This document shows, piece by piece, positions 56,278-64,000 of a stretch of 64,000 nucleotides of DNA (position 1 is the stretch's first letter; every line of letters starts with the position of its first letter). The notes under the pieces are model-generated. The model was not told where the DNA came from. It saw nothing but the letters and a program-made list of their open reading frames with translations, and ran no database searches. Origin of the DNA: JBDSLU01 sp963844435. GTDB taxonomy: Bacteria > Acidobacteriota > Vicinamibacteria > Vicinamibacterales > Vicinamibacteraceae. The DNA lies in the NCBI GenBank assembly GCA_963844435.1, contig CAWJOG010000021.1, positions 310,001-374,000 of the forward strand. The letters are read 5' to 3'. The position numbers were made by a program, and so were the translations under genes.

Positions 56278-57432
56278 ATGCTCACCGCGCTGGCCGTGTC
56301 CGGCTACCGATCGCTGCGCGACGTGGTGGTGCCGCTCGCCGGCCTCAACCTCGTGACGGGACCGAACGGCAGCGGCAAGTCCAACCTGTATCGAGCGCTG
56401 CGCCTGCTCGCCGACGTGGCGCAGGGGCGCGTCATCGCGTCGCTGGCCCGGGAGGGCGGGCTGTCATCGGTGCTGTGGGCCGGGCCGGAGCGGATCTCGG
56501 CGTCGATGCGCCAGGGGTATCACGCGGTCCAGGGCACGCGGCGCAAGGGGCCGATCAGCCTGAAGCTCGGGTTCGCGTCGGACGACTTCGGCTACGCCAT
56601 CGACCTCGGGCTGCCGGTACCGGGCGGCAGCGTGTTCGACCACGATCCCGAGATCAAGCGCGAGTGCGTGTGGAGCGGCGCGAAGCTCCGCCCGTCGGCG
56701 GTGCTGGTCGATCGGCGCGGCCCGTTCGTCCGGTCGCGGGCCGATGGTGACTGGCTGATGCTGACGCAGACGCTGGCCAGCTTCGACAGCATGATGACGC
56801 AGAGCGCCGATCCGCGGAACACGCCGGAGATGCTCCTGCTGCGCGAGTCGATCCGCGGCTGGCGCTTCTACGATCACTTCCGCACCGATGCCGCCTCGCC
56901 GGCGCGCCTGCCGCAGATTGGCACGCACACGCCGGTGCTCGGCCACGACGGCCGCGACCTGGCGGCAGCGATCGAGACGATCCGGATCATCGGCGACGCC
57001 GGCGCGCTCGCCGCGGCGATCGACGACGCGTTCCCCGGGTCGGCGCTGTCGGTGCGCGTCACCGAGGGCTGGTTCGCGGTCGAGATGCAGCAGCACGGCC
57101 TGCTGCGGCCGCTCGGCGCCGGGGAGCTCTCGGACGGCACGCTGCGCTATCTGCTCTGGGTGGCGGCGCTGCTGACCCCGCGTCCGCCGGCGCTGCTGGT
57201 GCTGAACGAGCCCGAGACCAGCCTCCACCCCGACCTGCTGCCGGCGCTCGGGCGCCTGATCCAGCAGGCGTCGACGCGATCGCAGGTGATCGTCGTGTCG
57301 CACGCCGCCGGATTGATCGACGCGCTGCAGTCGCAGTCCGACTGCCACGCGATCACGTTGTCGAAGGCCTTCGGCGACACGACGGTCGAAGGCTCGCTCG
57401 AGCCCTCGCGCTGGGAGTGGCCGGCCCGCTGA
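56278..57432 (+). CDS. SMC/RecF-like AAA ATPase (AAA_21 type)
   Basis: 384 residues from ATG 56278. Walker A in LNLVTGPNGSGKSNLYRALR, a signature-like region LGAGELSDGTLRYLLWVAAL, Walker B PALLVLNEPETSLHPDLLPA and a switch-type His in SQVIVVSHAAGLIDAL. No toprim nuclease is attached, so it is not a full OLD protein. Related single-gene ATPases are found in repair and defence contexts, but nothing beside it supports either. TACAAT at 56261-56266, eleven bases before the ATG, could be its -10. Confidence 0.88.
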   Translation: MLTALAVSGYRSLRDVVVPLAGLNLVTGPNGSGKSNLYRALRLLADVAQGRVIASLAREGGLSSVLWAGPERISASMRQGYHAVQGTRRKGPISLKLGFASDDFGYAIDLGLPVPGGSVFDHDPEIKRECVWSGAKLRPSAVLVDRRGPFVRSRADGDWLMLTQTLASFDSMMTQSADPRNTPEMLLLRESIRGWRFYDHFRTDAASPARLPQIGTHTPVLGHDGRDLAAAIETIRIIGDAGALAAAIDDAFPGSALSVRVTEGWFAVEMQQHGLLRPLGAGELSDGTLRYLLWVAALLTPRPPALLVLNEPETSLHPDLLPALGRLIQQASTRSQVIVVSHAAGLIDALQSQSDCHAITLSKAFGDTTVEGSLEPSRWEWPAR

Positions 57433-57459
57433 GCTGTCAAGACCGGCTAGCATGGCCGG

Positions 57460-57906
57460 ATGCGCCTGGTGCTGGTCCATCACGCCGACGCCGTCGGCCC
57501 GGAGGTCGATCCGCAGCGCCCGCTGTCAATGGTCGGCCGCTTCGACGTCGAGCGGCTGGCCGCGGCGGCGGCGGCGAGGGGCGTGAAGCCGGCGGTGATC
57601 TGGCACAGCGGCAAGCTGCGCTCGCGGCAGACCGCGGAGGCGTTCTGGAAGGCGTGCAACCCGTTCGCCGAGTTCAAGGCGACGCGCGGCCTGCAGCCGT
57701 CCGATGGGCCATGGCTGTTCCGGGACGTGCTGGCCGAGGAAGAGCGCGATCTCCTGGCGGTGGGCCACATGCCGAGCCTGCCACGCATCCTGGCGCTGCT
57801 CAGCGCGGGAAGCGAGGACGTGAACCTCGGCTTCCCCTTGCACGGTGTCGTGGCGCTCTCGCGCACGACCGGGACGCTGTGGGATGAGGACTGGCGGCTC
57901 CCGTAA
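57460..57906 (+). CDS. sixA: SixA-like histidine phosphatase-family protein
   Basis: 148 residues from ATG 57460. SixA-type histidine-phosphatase fold: LVLVHHADAVGPEVDPQRPL in place of the usual RHG start, HSGKLRSRQTAEAFWKAC, and the second His in DLLAVGHMPSLPRILALL. The catalytic His follows a His where Arg is expected, which may weaken phosphate binding. SixA dephosphorylates phosphohistidine in phosphorelays; two genes upstream lies a hybrid kinase, a possible target. TAGCAT lies six bases before the ATG. Confidence 0.85.
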   Translation: MRLVLVHHADAVGPEVDPQRPLSMVGRFDVERLAAAAAARGVKPAVIWHSGKLRSRQTAEAFWKACNPFAEFKATRGLQPSDGPWLFRDVLAEEERDLLAVGHMPSLPRILALLSAGSEDVNLGFPLHGVVALSRTTGTLWDEDWRLP

Positions 57907-58022
57907 GGAGCCGCCCGTGGCAGCCCGCGTGCGGCGCCGCCGCGCGCCCAGCGCGGCGAATAGCAGTCGCACGCTCGAGAGGCTGCCCGCGACCGCCGCT
58001 GAGGGCGGCGGGCGCCAACAAA

Positions 58023-58598
58023 TCAGAACCGGAAGGACACTCCGACCGTCGCGCGCCAGAAGTCGAACTCACCGAGATCGAAGAGGCGCGGGTCGATGAT
58101 GATGCCGTCGGCGTCGTCGTCGCCCTGCAGGCTGCGGAAGTAGCGCAGGTCGCCGCGCAGGCCGACGTGCTCGTTGAAGTAGCCGTTCAGCCCGCCGCCG
58201 ACGTTCAGGGCGAAGTCGTTCCGCGTGACCGAGTCGAAGAGATCGCCCGGGCTGGAGATCGAGGCGCGCATGAGGCCGGCGCCGCCCGACACGAACGGCG
58301 AGACGCCGCTGGGCTTGCCGCCGCCGAAGCGGATGTTGAACATCAGCGTGGTGATGTTCAGCTTGCCGTCGAGGTTGCCGAAGGGGTCGTCGTCGTCGCC
58401 GAAGAAGTTCGGCGCGTAGCCGAAGTCGACGTCGAAGCCGGCGCCCGAGCCGAAGCCGAGCACCGCGCCGTAGACGTAACGGTTCTCCGTGGTCTCGCCG
58501 CCAAAGGTGGTGCCGAAGAAGGGCGTCAGGCCTTGGGCGGCGGCCGGCGCGCTCACGAGCGCGCTGAGGAGGAGAGCGGGAAAGATCGCGTGTCGCAT
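58023..58598 (-). CDS. Outer-membrane beta-barrel protein (OmpA/OmpW-like)
   Basis: 191 residues from ATG 58598. Signal peptide (FPALLLSALVSAPAAAQGLT), then an eight-strand barrel (FDVDFGYAPNFFGDDDDPFG, PFVSGGAGLMRASISSPGDL, FALNVGGGLNGYFNEHVGLR, LRGDLRYFRSL) ending in FWRATVGVSFRF, whose terminal Phe is the barrel-assembly signal. Acidic loop DDDDPFG may bind metal. No enzymatic role. It follows the glycine-zipper gene, separated by a hairpin terminator. Confidence 0.85.
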   Translation of the reverse strand: MRHAIFPALLLSALVSAPAAAQGLTPFFGTTFGGETTENRYVYGAVLGFGSGAGFDVDFGYAPNFFGDDDDPFGNLDGKLNITTLMFNIRFGGGKPSGVSPFVSGGAGLMRASISSPGDLFDSVTRNDFALNVGGGLNGYFNEHVGLRGDLRYFRSLQGDDDADGIIIDPRLFDLGEFDFWRATVGVSFRF

Positions 58599-58629
58599 GA
58601 GGGAGTATAGGGGCCGGGTTCACGCGGCA

Positions 58630-58658
58630 AAGCTCGAGCGCCACCGACGCTCGAGCTT
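58630..58658 (-). terminator. Hairpin terminator after the glycine-zipper gene
   Basis: AAGCTCGAGCG (58630-58640) and CGCTCGAGCTT (58648-58658) form a perfect 11-bp stem with a 7-base loop. On the minus strand it follows the stop of the gene at 58664 by five bases and ends in CTTTG, a short U-tract. Confidence 0.7.
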
Positions 58659-58663
58659 CGCGT

Positions 58664-59738
58664 TCACTGCTGCACGGTGATGAACACCGGTGCGGTGAGG
58701 CGCACCGTGACGACCGAGCCGGCGCGGAAGCGCGCTTCGCTCGGCTTCTGCGTGGCGGTCACGGCCGAGCCGGCTCCGGCCCCGGCCGCCGCGCCGATGG
58801 CCGCGCCCTTCTCTCCGCCGAAGATGGCGCCGATGATCGCGCCGCCGGCGGCGCTCGCGCCGATCCGCGCGCTCGCCTTGCGGCCCACGTTGTCGCCTTC
58901 CCGGAAGAGCGCGTCGGTGGTGATCGACTGCGTGTCCCCGTCGGCGAGCACGAGCGTGTGGAATCGAATCTCGATGCGGCCGCGGTCCTTGAAGCGCCCG
59001 CCGTTCTCGACCCGGGTGACCGCGCCGCGCACCCGCGATCCAGCCGGGATCACCGTGGTCCCGTCGACCTTCACGTCACGCGTGACGCGCGCGTCGACGC
59101 GATCCTCGAGCTGCGCGGTCTCGCTCGAGACGGTCTGCTCGAGCTCGAGGCCGATGACCGAGTCGGCGGGGATGGTGAACGTTTCGCTGATCGACACCTT
59201 CGCGGCCTGCGGCTTGGCGACCGGCTCGACGGGTGCGGGCGGCGCGGCCTCGGCGACGGCGGGTGGCTCGGGCGACGGCGCCTCGACGGGGGGAGCCGGC
59301 TCAGTGTTTCTGGCCGGCGCCGGTGTCTGCGGCGCGGGCGCTGCCGTCGCGACCCGAGCCGTCTGCGACGCACGTGTCGTCGGAGGGCTTGCGATCCTTC
59401 ACGGGCTTCTCGACGGGTTCGGACGAGGGGACGGCGCGCGGCGACCGTGAGACGGGCGCCTCGGCCTCGCTCGACGTGGGAATCGTGGCGCGCTCGACGG
59501 GCGCGGGGCTCGTCACTTCCGGGGAAGCCGACGGTGTGGCCGCCGTGGCTGCCGGCGTCGCCTGGGCGGGCCGGGCCTCGACAGCCGGCAGCTCGGCCGT
59601 CCGGTGGCTCTGGGCGACATAGCCACCGACGCCCGCGGCGACCACGCACGTGCCGGCAATGGCCAGGAAGGCCAGCGGCGTGCGCGCCGCGGGGCGGGTC
59701 GAACGCGCCGGCGACGGGGTAGGGGGCTGGGTACTCAA
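58664..59738 (-). CDS. Membrane-anchored glycine-zipper protein (one frameshift)
   Basis: About 358 residues from TTG 59738, which has GGAGG nine bases upstream. A cytoplasmic start (STQPPTPSPARSTRPAARTP), one membrane helix (LAFLAIAGTCVVAAGVGGYV), a Pro/Ala/Ser linker broken by a frameshift near 59335, a beta domain (TIPADSVIGLELEQTVSSET, VIPAGSRVRGAVTRVENGG) and a glycine zipper (ASARIGASAAGGAIIGAIFG, AAIGAAAGAGAGSAVTATQK). The PADSVIGLELEQ type is widespread in acidobacteria and of unknown function. The zipper could pack in a membrane. Confidence 0.78.
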
Positions 59739-59937
59739 GGGGCCTGTCCTCCGCCCGGCGGCAGACCTGCCGGGCCGGACGTTCGAATCGCAAGAGGCGT
59801 GCCGCGGCCGGCATCCCCTTCCGCGCATCTTTCGGTCGACCAGCGTACGTCCGACAGGCCTCGACTGTCTCCTCGAGTGTCCGCATCGGGTGACCGCCAG
59901 CCAGGGTTTCACGCCATGGCGCGCTACACTTTCGCCC

Positions 59938-61050
59938 GTGCCGACACCTGCGGTGGTCGTCGTTGGCGCCGGCCTGGTCGGGTCGGCGGTGGCCTGGGAG
60001 CTCGCCTCCCGGGGCGCCGCGGTGTCGGTCTTCGACGCCCGGGAGCCCGGCTACGGCGCCACCCAGGCCTCGGCCGGCATGCTCGCGCCCTTCACCGAAG
60101 TCCGGGCGTCCGGTCCCTTCGAGTCGCTGTGCATCGAGGGCCTCGAAGTCTACGACGATTTCGTCGCCCGGCTGCGCCGCGAGACCGACGCCGCCTTCGA
60201 GTTCACCCGCTGCGGATCATTGGAGCTGGCGCTGGACGACGCCGGGCTCGTGCACCTGCGGCACGAGCACGCCCGGGTCACGGCGTGGCCGGCCGCCCGC
60301 GCCGAATGGCTGGAATCGGCCGAGGTCGCCCGGCGCCAACCGGGGTTGTCGCCGGACGTCCGGGGCGGCCTCCTCCTGGCCGGCCAGGGCCGCGTCGCGC
60401 CGGCGGACTTCACGTCGGCGATGGTTGCCGCGGCGCGCCACGCGGGCGCCGCCGTGACCGCCGGCGCGCCGGTGTCGAGGCTGGCCCGCAGCGGCGGCGG
60501 CTACGAGGTCCACGCCGGCGGATCGCGCGTGCGTGCCGACGTCGTCGTGATGTCGGCGGGGAGCTGGGTCGGACGCATCGACATCGGCGAACCGGTGGCG
60601 CCGGGTGTCCGTCCGATTCGGGGACAGGTACTGTTGCTGCGTCCACGCGTGCCGGTGACGTCGCGGATCCTGTGGGGGCCGCGCTGCTATCTCGTGCCGC
60701 GCGCCGATGGCTGCCTGCTGGTCGGCGCGACGGTCGAGGACGTCGGCTTCGACGAGAGCACGACGATCGCCGGCCTGTCCGGGCTCATGCAGGCGGCGAT
60801 CGAGCTGGTGCCGGCGCTCGCGGACGCGGCGCTGGTCGAGGTGCGGGCCGGCCTGCGGCCGGTGACCCGCGACGAGCTGCCCGTGATCGGCGCGCGGGCC
60901 GGTGAGCCGGGCCTGGTATATGCCGCCGGCCACTATCGCAACGGCGCGCTGCTGGCGCCGATCACCGCGCGGATCGTCGCCGACGCCGTCCTCGACGGCC
61001 GCCGGCATCCCGCGCTCGACGCGCTCGGGCCCGATCGCCCGACGCTCTGA
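59938..61050 (+). CDS. thiO: Glycine oxidase (thiamine pathway)
   Basis: 370 residues from GTG 59938. FAD-binding motif AVVVVGAGLVGSAVAWELAS, then EPGYGATQASAGMLAPFTEV, the substrate domain (TRCGSLELALDDAGLVHLRH, GRVAPADFTSAMVAAARHAG) and the late GLRPVTRDELPVIGARAGEP, VYAAGHYRNGALLAPITARI, all typical of ThiO. It oxidises glycine to dehydroglycine for the thiazole ring. No thiS/thiG is beside it. TACACT ends seven bases before the GTG and there is no Shine-Dalgarno, so a leaderless start is likely. Divergent from the glycine-zipper gene. Confidence 0.92.
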   Translation: MPTPAVVVVGAGLVGSAVAWELASRGAAVSVFDAREPGYGATQASAGMLAPFTEVRASGPFESLCIEGLEVYDDFVARLRRETDAAFEFTRCGSLELALDDAGLVHLRHEHARVTAWPAARAEWLESAEVARRQPGLSPDVRGGLLLAGQGRVAPADFTSAMVAAARHAGAAVTAGAPVSRLARSGGGYEVHAGGSRVRADVVVMSAGSWVGRIDIGEPVAPGVRPIRGQVLLLRPRVPVTSRILWGPRCYLVPRADGCLLVGATVEDVGFDESTTIAGLSGLMQAAIELVPALADAALVEVRAGLRPVTRDELPVIGARAGEPGLVYAAGHYRNGALLAPITARIVADAVLDGRRHPALDALGPDRPTL

Positions 61051-61068
61051 CCTTTCGAGGAGGCTCTG

Positions 61069-61353
61069 ATGCCGAAGCTCACCGACCAGGAGATCGTCGA
61101 GCGCCTGAAGACCGTGCCGCAGTGGACCCGCGAGGGCGACACGATCCATCGCGAGTTCACGTGTCCGACGTTTCCCGACGCGATGGCGTTCCTCGTGCGC
61201 GTCGCCTTCGACGCCGAAGCCGCCGATCATCATCCCGACATCGCGGTGCACTACAAGCGCGTCACGCTGACGTTCTGGACGCACAGCGAGGGCGGCCTGA
61301 CCGCCAAGGACTTCGCCGGCGCGGCCGCCGCCGACAAGGTCGCGCCACGCTGA
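61069..61353 (+). CDS. Pterin-4a-carbinolamine dehydratase
   Basis: 94 residues from ATG 61069 with GAGGAGG upstream. Motifs REFTCPTFPDAMAFLVRVAF, AADHHPDIAVHYKRVTLTFW and THSEGGLTAKDFAGAAAADK include the HHP active-site pair. It removes water from 4a-hydroxytetrahydropterin in pterin recycling. No phenylalanine hydroxylase is in the window, so the pterin-using partner is elsewhere or the enzyme has another role. It starts 18 bases after thiO. Confidence 0.95.
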   Translation: MPKLTDQEIVERLKTVPQWTREGDTIHREFTCPTFPDAMAFLVRVAFDAEAADHHPDIAVHYKRVTLTFWTHSEGGLTAKDFAGAAAADKVAPR

Positions 61354-61387
61354 ACCCGGACCCGGCCGGACCTGCCAGGAGGCATCG

Positions 61388-61708
61388 ATGCTGATTTCCA
61401 CCACGTCCACGCTCGACGGCAAACCGATCACGAGCTATCTCGGGCTCGTGTCCGGCGAGGCGATCCTCGGCGCGAACATCTTCCGCGACATCTTCGCCGG
61501 CATCCGCGATATCGTCGGCGGACGCGCCCACGCCTACGAGCAGGAGCTGCACAAGGCCAAGACGATCGCGGTGCAGGCGATGGTCGAACAGGCGCAGGCG
61601 CTCGGCGCCAACGCCGTCGTCGGCGTCGATCTGGACTACGAGAACCTGGGGCACAGCGGCGGCATGCTGATGGTCAGCGCCAGCGGGACCGCGGTCGTAT
61701 TCGAGTAG
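61388..61708 (+). CDS. ybjQ: YbjQ/UPF0145 family protein
   Basis: 106 residues from ATG 61388 with AGGAGG upstream. Family motifs: ISTTSTLDGKPITSYLGLVS, FRDIFAGIRDIVGGRAHAYE, QAMVEQAQALGANAVVGVDL and MVSASGTAVVFE. Members form pentameric beta rings; metal binding has been suggested but no function is shown. Last gene of the thiO-PCD-ybjQ run. Confidence 0.94.
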   Translation: MLISTTSTLDGKPITSYLGLVSGEAILGANIFRDIFAGIRDIVGGRAHAYEQELHKAKTIAVQAMVEQAQALGANAVVGVDLDYENLGHSGGMLMVSASGTAVVFE

Positions 61709-61713
61709 CCGGT

Positions 61714-62055
61714 TCAGCGAATCGGGAAAATCTGCTCGACGTCGTCGGCGGGGCGGGGGATGACGTGGACCCCGACCAGCTCGCCGACGCGGCGGGCCGC
61801 GGCGGCCCCGGCGTCGGTTGCCGCTTTCACCGAACCGACGTCCCCGCGTACGATAGCGGTGACGAGCCCGGCGTCGACCTTCTGCCACCCCACGAACACG
61901 ACGTTCGCGGCCTTGACCATGGCGTCGGCGGCTTCGATCATCCCGACCAGGCCGCGCGTCTCGACCATGCCGAGCGCGTCGCCGATGTCGACCTTGGCGG
62001 CCGGCGGAGCAGCCGCTGGCGCCGTGTTGGCCTTCGGGGCGTCGTTTTGAGCCAC
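61714..62055 (-). CDS. Orphan bacterial microcompartment shell protein (BMC-H)
   Basis: 113 residues from ATG 62055. The BMC domain fills residues 23-110: ALGMVETRGLVGMIEAADAM, NVVFVGWQKVDAGLVTAIVR, GDVGSVKAATDAGAAAARRV and VGVHVIPRP, as in PduA/CcmK-type hexamers. It has a 22-residue Ala/Pro-rich N-terminal extension not found in PduA. No BMC-P, BMC-T, encapsulated enzyme or signature aldehyde dehydrogenase is in the window, so it is a satellite shell gene. It lies between ybjQ and a divergent TonB receptor. Confidence 0.92.
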   Translation of the reverse strand: MAQNDAPKANTAPAAAPPAAKVDIGDALGMVETRGLVGMIEAADAMVKAANVVFVGWQKVDAGLVTAIVRGDVGSVKAATDAGAAAARRVGELVGVHVIPRPADDVEQIFPIR

Positions 62056-62082
62056 GCCCGGATTCTACTCACATTCCTTTTG

Positions 62083-64000
62083 ATGACTGCAGCCTTTCTC
62101 GTCCTGTCGCTGATTGCCGCCGCCGCCCCGGTCCGGGTGGCTGGACGGGTCACCGACCCCACCGGCGCGCCCGTCGCGGCGGCGATCCATGCCGCCACGG
62201 CGGAGGGGCCGATCGTGGGCCGGAGCGACGCGGGCGGGACGTTCGCGCTGGAAGCGGATCCGGTTCCGGCGGAAGGCGTCGTCGTCGTCGCCCCTGGGTT
62301 TGCCGCCGAGCGCGTCTCCGCCGCGACGCTCGGCGCCGGCGGATCGATCACGGTGGTCCTGCGCCCCGCGGCGCTCACCGAGTCCGTCACCGTCACCGCC
62401 GGCCGCCGCGAGCTGCGCGGCGTCGATACACCGGCCGCGACGACGGTCGTGTCATCGGCCGATCTGCTCAGCTCGGCTGCCACCACCGTCGACGATGCGT
62501 TGCGCTTCACGCCCGGCTTCACGCTGTTCCGGCGGTCCTCGTCCCGCGCCGCCAACCCGACGACGCAGGGCGTCACCCTGCGCGGGCTCTCGGCGTCGGG
62601 CGCGAGCCGCACGCTCGTGCTGGCCGACGGCGTGCCGCTCAACGATCCGTTCGGCGGCTGGGTCTACTGGAGCCGCGTGCCGCAGGCGGCGATCGATCGC
62701 ATCGAAATCGTCCGCGGCGCCGCCAGCGATCTCTACGGCGCGGACGCCGTCGGCGGCGTGATCCAGGTCGTGCCGGCCGACGTGCAGCGCACGCGGGCCC
62801 GGTTGTCGCTCGAGGGCGGCTCGCTGGACACGTCGCGTGCGTCGGGCTTCGGCTCGACGCGGCTCGGCGCCCTCGGCATCGGCGTCGGCGCCGAGCGGTT
62901 CGCCACCGACGGCGCGCCGATCATCGCGGAGGAGGAGCGCGGCCCGATCGACACGCCGGCGGGCGTGCGCGCCTCGTCGTGGCTGGTGAACGCGGCGTGG
63001 CTCGCGACGAACAACGCCGGGCTCGCCATGGTCAGCGCCCGCGTCCAGGGCTTCGACGAGGACCGCACCAACGGCACGCCGCTCCAGGTCAACGACACCA
63101 ACCAGCACCAGGGGAGCCTTCGCGCCAGCGGCTTCGTGGGCGGCGGCGCCTGGCAGGCGTCCGGCTTCGCGTCTTCGCAGACCTACGACCAGTCGTTCTC
63201 CGCGGTGGCGCCTGGCCGGGCCAGCGAGAGCCTGACGCAGCTGCAGCGCGTACCCAGCGAAGCGGCCGGCGGCAGCGCCGACTGGCTGCGGGTCTGGGGC
63301 CGCGCGACCCTGGTCGCCGGCGGCGAAGGGAAGCGCGTCGAAGGCACGACCAACGAGACCCGGTATGTCGCCGGGCGGCCGCAGCCGACCACCCGCGCCG
63401 GCGGCGTGCAGACCACGGCGGCCGGCTTCGCCCAGGTCACCGTGCAGGCGGCGCCGCAGTGGACGGTGGTCGGCGGCGCCCGCGTCGATCGCATCACGAC
63501 GGAGAACGTCGTGTCCGGTGCGGAGGAGAGCCACGTGCACCCGAGCGGGCGCGGATCGGTGACCTGGCAGGCGACGCCGCTGTGGTCGCTGCGCGGCACG
63601 GCCTACCATGCCTTTCGCGCGCCCACGCTCAACGAGCGCTTCCGCAACTTCCGCGCCGGCGACACGCTGACCCAGGCTAACGAGGCGCTGATCGCCGAGC
63701 AGCTCACCGGCGGCGAGATCTCGGCCCTGCTCGCCCGCGGGCCGTGGAGCGGGCGCGCCACCTACTTCCACACCTCGCTCGACGACGCCATCGCCAACGT
63801 CACGCTGTCGGTGACGCCGGTGTTGACGACGCGGCAGCGGCAGAACGCGGCGAAGGTCCGCAGCCAGGGCGTCGAGCTCGAGGCCGACTGGCGTCCGACG
63901 CCGCAGTGGAGCGTCAGCGGCCAGCTCACCGCGACATCGGCCGGATTCACCGGCGGCGCCGCCGGCCTCGACGGCCTCGACGTGCCGCAGGTGCCGAACT
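62083..64000 (+). CDS. TonB-dependent receptor, partial (3' end beyond the window)
   Basis: 639 codons seen from ATG 62083; the gene runs off the right edge. Signal sequence (TAAFLVLSLIAAAAP), a carboxypeptidase-regulatory-like domain (VAGRVTDPTGAPVAAAIHAA), a plug domain (TTVDDALRFTPGFTLFRRSS, GVTLRGLSASGASRTLVLAD, IDRIEIVRGAASDLYGADAV) and the start of the 22-strand barrel. The substrate cannot be told from sequence; vitamin B12-like or siderophore receptors have this plan. A TonB homologue is at 12719-13357. Confidence 0.92.
   Translation, partial: MTAAFLVLSLIAAAAPVRVAGRVTDPTGAPVAAAIHAATAEGPIVGRSDAGGTFALEADPVPAEGVVVVAPGFAAERVSAATLGAGGSITVVLRPAALTESVTVTAGRRELRGVDTPAATTVVSSADLLSSAATTVDDALRFTPGFTLFRRSSSRAANPTTQGVTLRGLSASGASRTLVLADGVPLNDPFGGWVYWSRVPQAAIDRIEIVRGAASDLYGADAVGGVIQVVPADVQRTRARLSLEGGSLDTSRASGFGSTRLGALGIGVGAERFATDGAPIIAEEERGPIDTPAGVRASSWLVNAAWLATNNAGLAMVSARVQGFDEDRTNGTPLQVNDTNQHQGSLRASGFVGGGAWQASGFASSQTYDQSFSAVAPGRASESLTQLQRVPSEAAGGSADWLRVWGRATLVAGGEGKRVEGTTNETRYVAGRPQPTTRAGGVQTTAAGFAQVTVQAAPQWTVVGGARVDRITTENVVSGAEESHVHPSGRGSVTWQATPLWSLRGTAYHAFRAPTLNERFRNFRAGDTLTQANEALIAEQLTGGEISALLARGPWSGRATYFHTSLDDAIANVTLSVTPVLTTRQRQNAAKVRSQGVELEADWRPTPQWSVSGQLTATSAGFTGGAAGLDGLDVPQVPN

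Noticed and set aside
56278..57432. AAA ATPase considered as a phage-defence gene
   Set aside because: It is a single ATPase with no nuclease, toxin or mobile-element genes nearby, so defence is not supported.
57993..58011. GC hairpin CCGCCGC / GCGGCGG between convergent genes as a terminator
   Set aside because: There is no U-run on either strand, so I do not call it an intrinsic terminator, although its place between convergent genes fits one.

Overview
The window is high-GC DNA (coding on both strands, tightly packed) that reads like the chromosome of a soil- or sediment-type Acidobacteriota, most likely class Vicinamibacteria. That placement is an inference from gene content: RskA-type anti-sigma factor, DUF4331/HupE module, many FHA proteins, PASTA-less Ser/Thr kinase, TonB receptors and a lone microcompartment shell gene. 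No rRNA, tRNA or CRISPR array was seen. At least a dozen genes, including housekeeping hisG, are split by single-base frameshifts. This looks like an uncorrected long-read or metagenomic assembly rather than gene decay, so I annotate each split gene as one CDS and give the approximate break point.

Layout. 1-8.8 kb: a secreted repeat protein (partial), an ECF sigma/anti-sigma pair, then DUF4331, TPR and HupE/UreJ-like proteins, a PQQ-type sugar dehydrogenase, an NTF2-like protein and signal peptidase I. 8.9-12.7 kb: an FHA / STAS / FHA-GAF-PP2C partner-switch cassette. 12.7-27.0 kb (minus strand): a complete three-component exporter of the NHLM natural-product type, made of two tandem TolC proteins, an HlyD adaptor, a C39-peptidase ABC transporter and a second ABC transporter that carries two N-terminal FHA domains, followed by an HExxH protein and a TonB-like protein. 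27.4-41.6 kb: a lipoprotein, a sigma-54-type AAA+ activator, a class II lanthipeptide synthetase (LanM, CCG zinc motif), two paralogous outer-membrane beta-barrel proteins, a cNMP-FHA protein, an AAA ATPase, a PP2C phosphatase with a duplicated tail fragment next to it, and a large Ser/Thr kinase. The kinase, phosphatase and FHA readers placed around a lanthipeptide synthetase and an FHA-fused exporter suggest a phospho-threonine-controlled lanthipeptide system. No precursor peptide could be found in the window.

41.6-53.8 kb (minus strand): MFS transporter, AAA ATPase and M28 peptidase lie downstream of a histidine operon in the order hisI-hisG-hisD-hisC-hisB-hisHF(fused)-DUF3052-hisA. It is preceded by a clear attenuator: a good promoter, a 36-codon leader ORF with nine His codons, an 11-bp antiterminator pairing and a 10-bp terminator hairpin with nine U residues. 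53.8-64 kb: a hybrid histidine kinase, AAA ATPase, SixA-like phosphatase, a beta-barrel protein, a glycine-zipper protein, glycine oxidase (thiO), pterin carbinolamine dehydratase, a YbjQ protein, an orphan BMC-H shell protein and a TonB-dependent receptor cut by the window end.

Two short-repeat families stand out: a 12-bp-period CATCGGGAG minisatellite at three places (inside the hupE-like gene, before hisA, and encoding the hisH-hisF linker), and palindromic GACTCCGGAGTC units after the DUF4331 gene.
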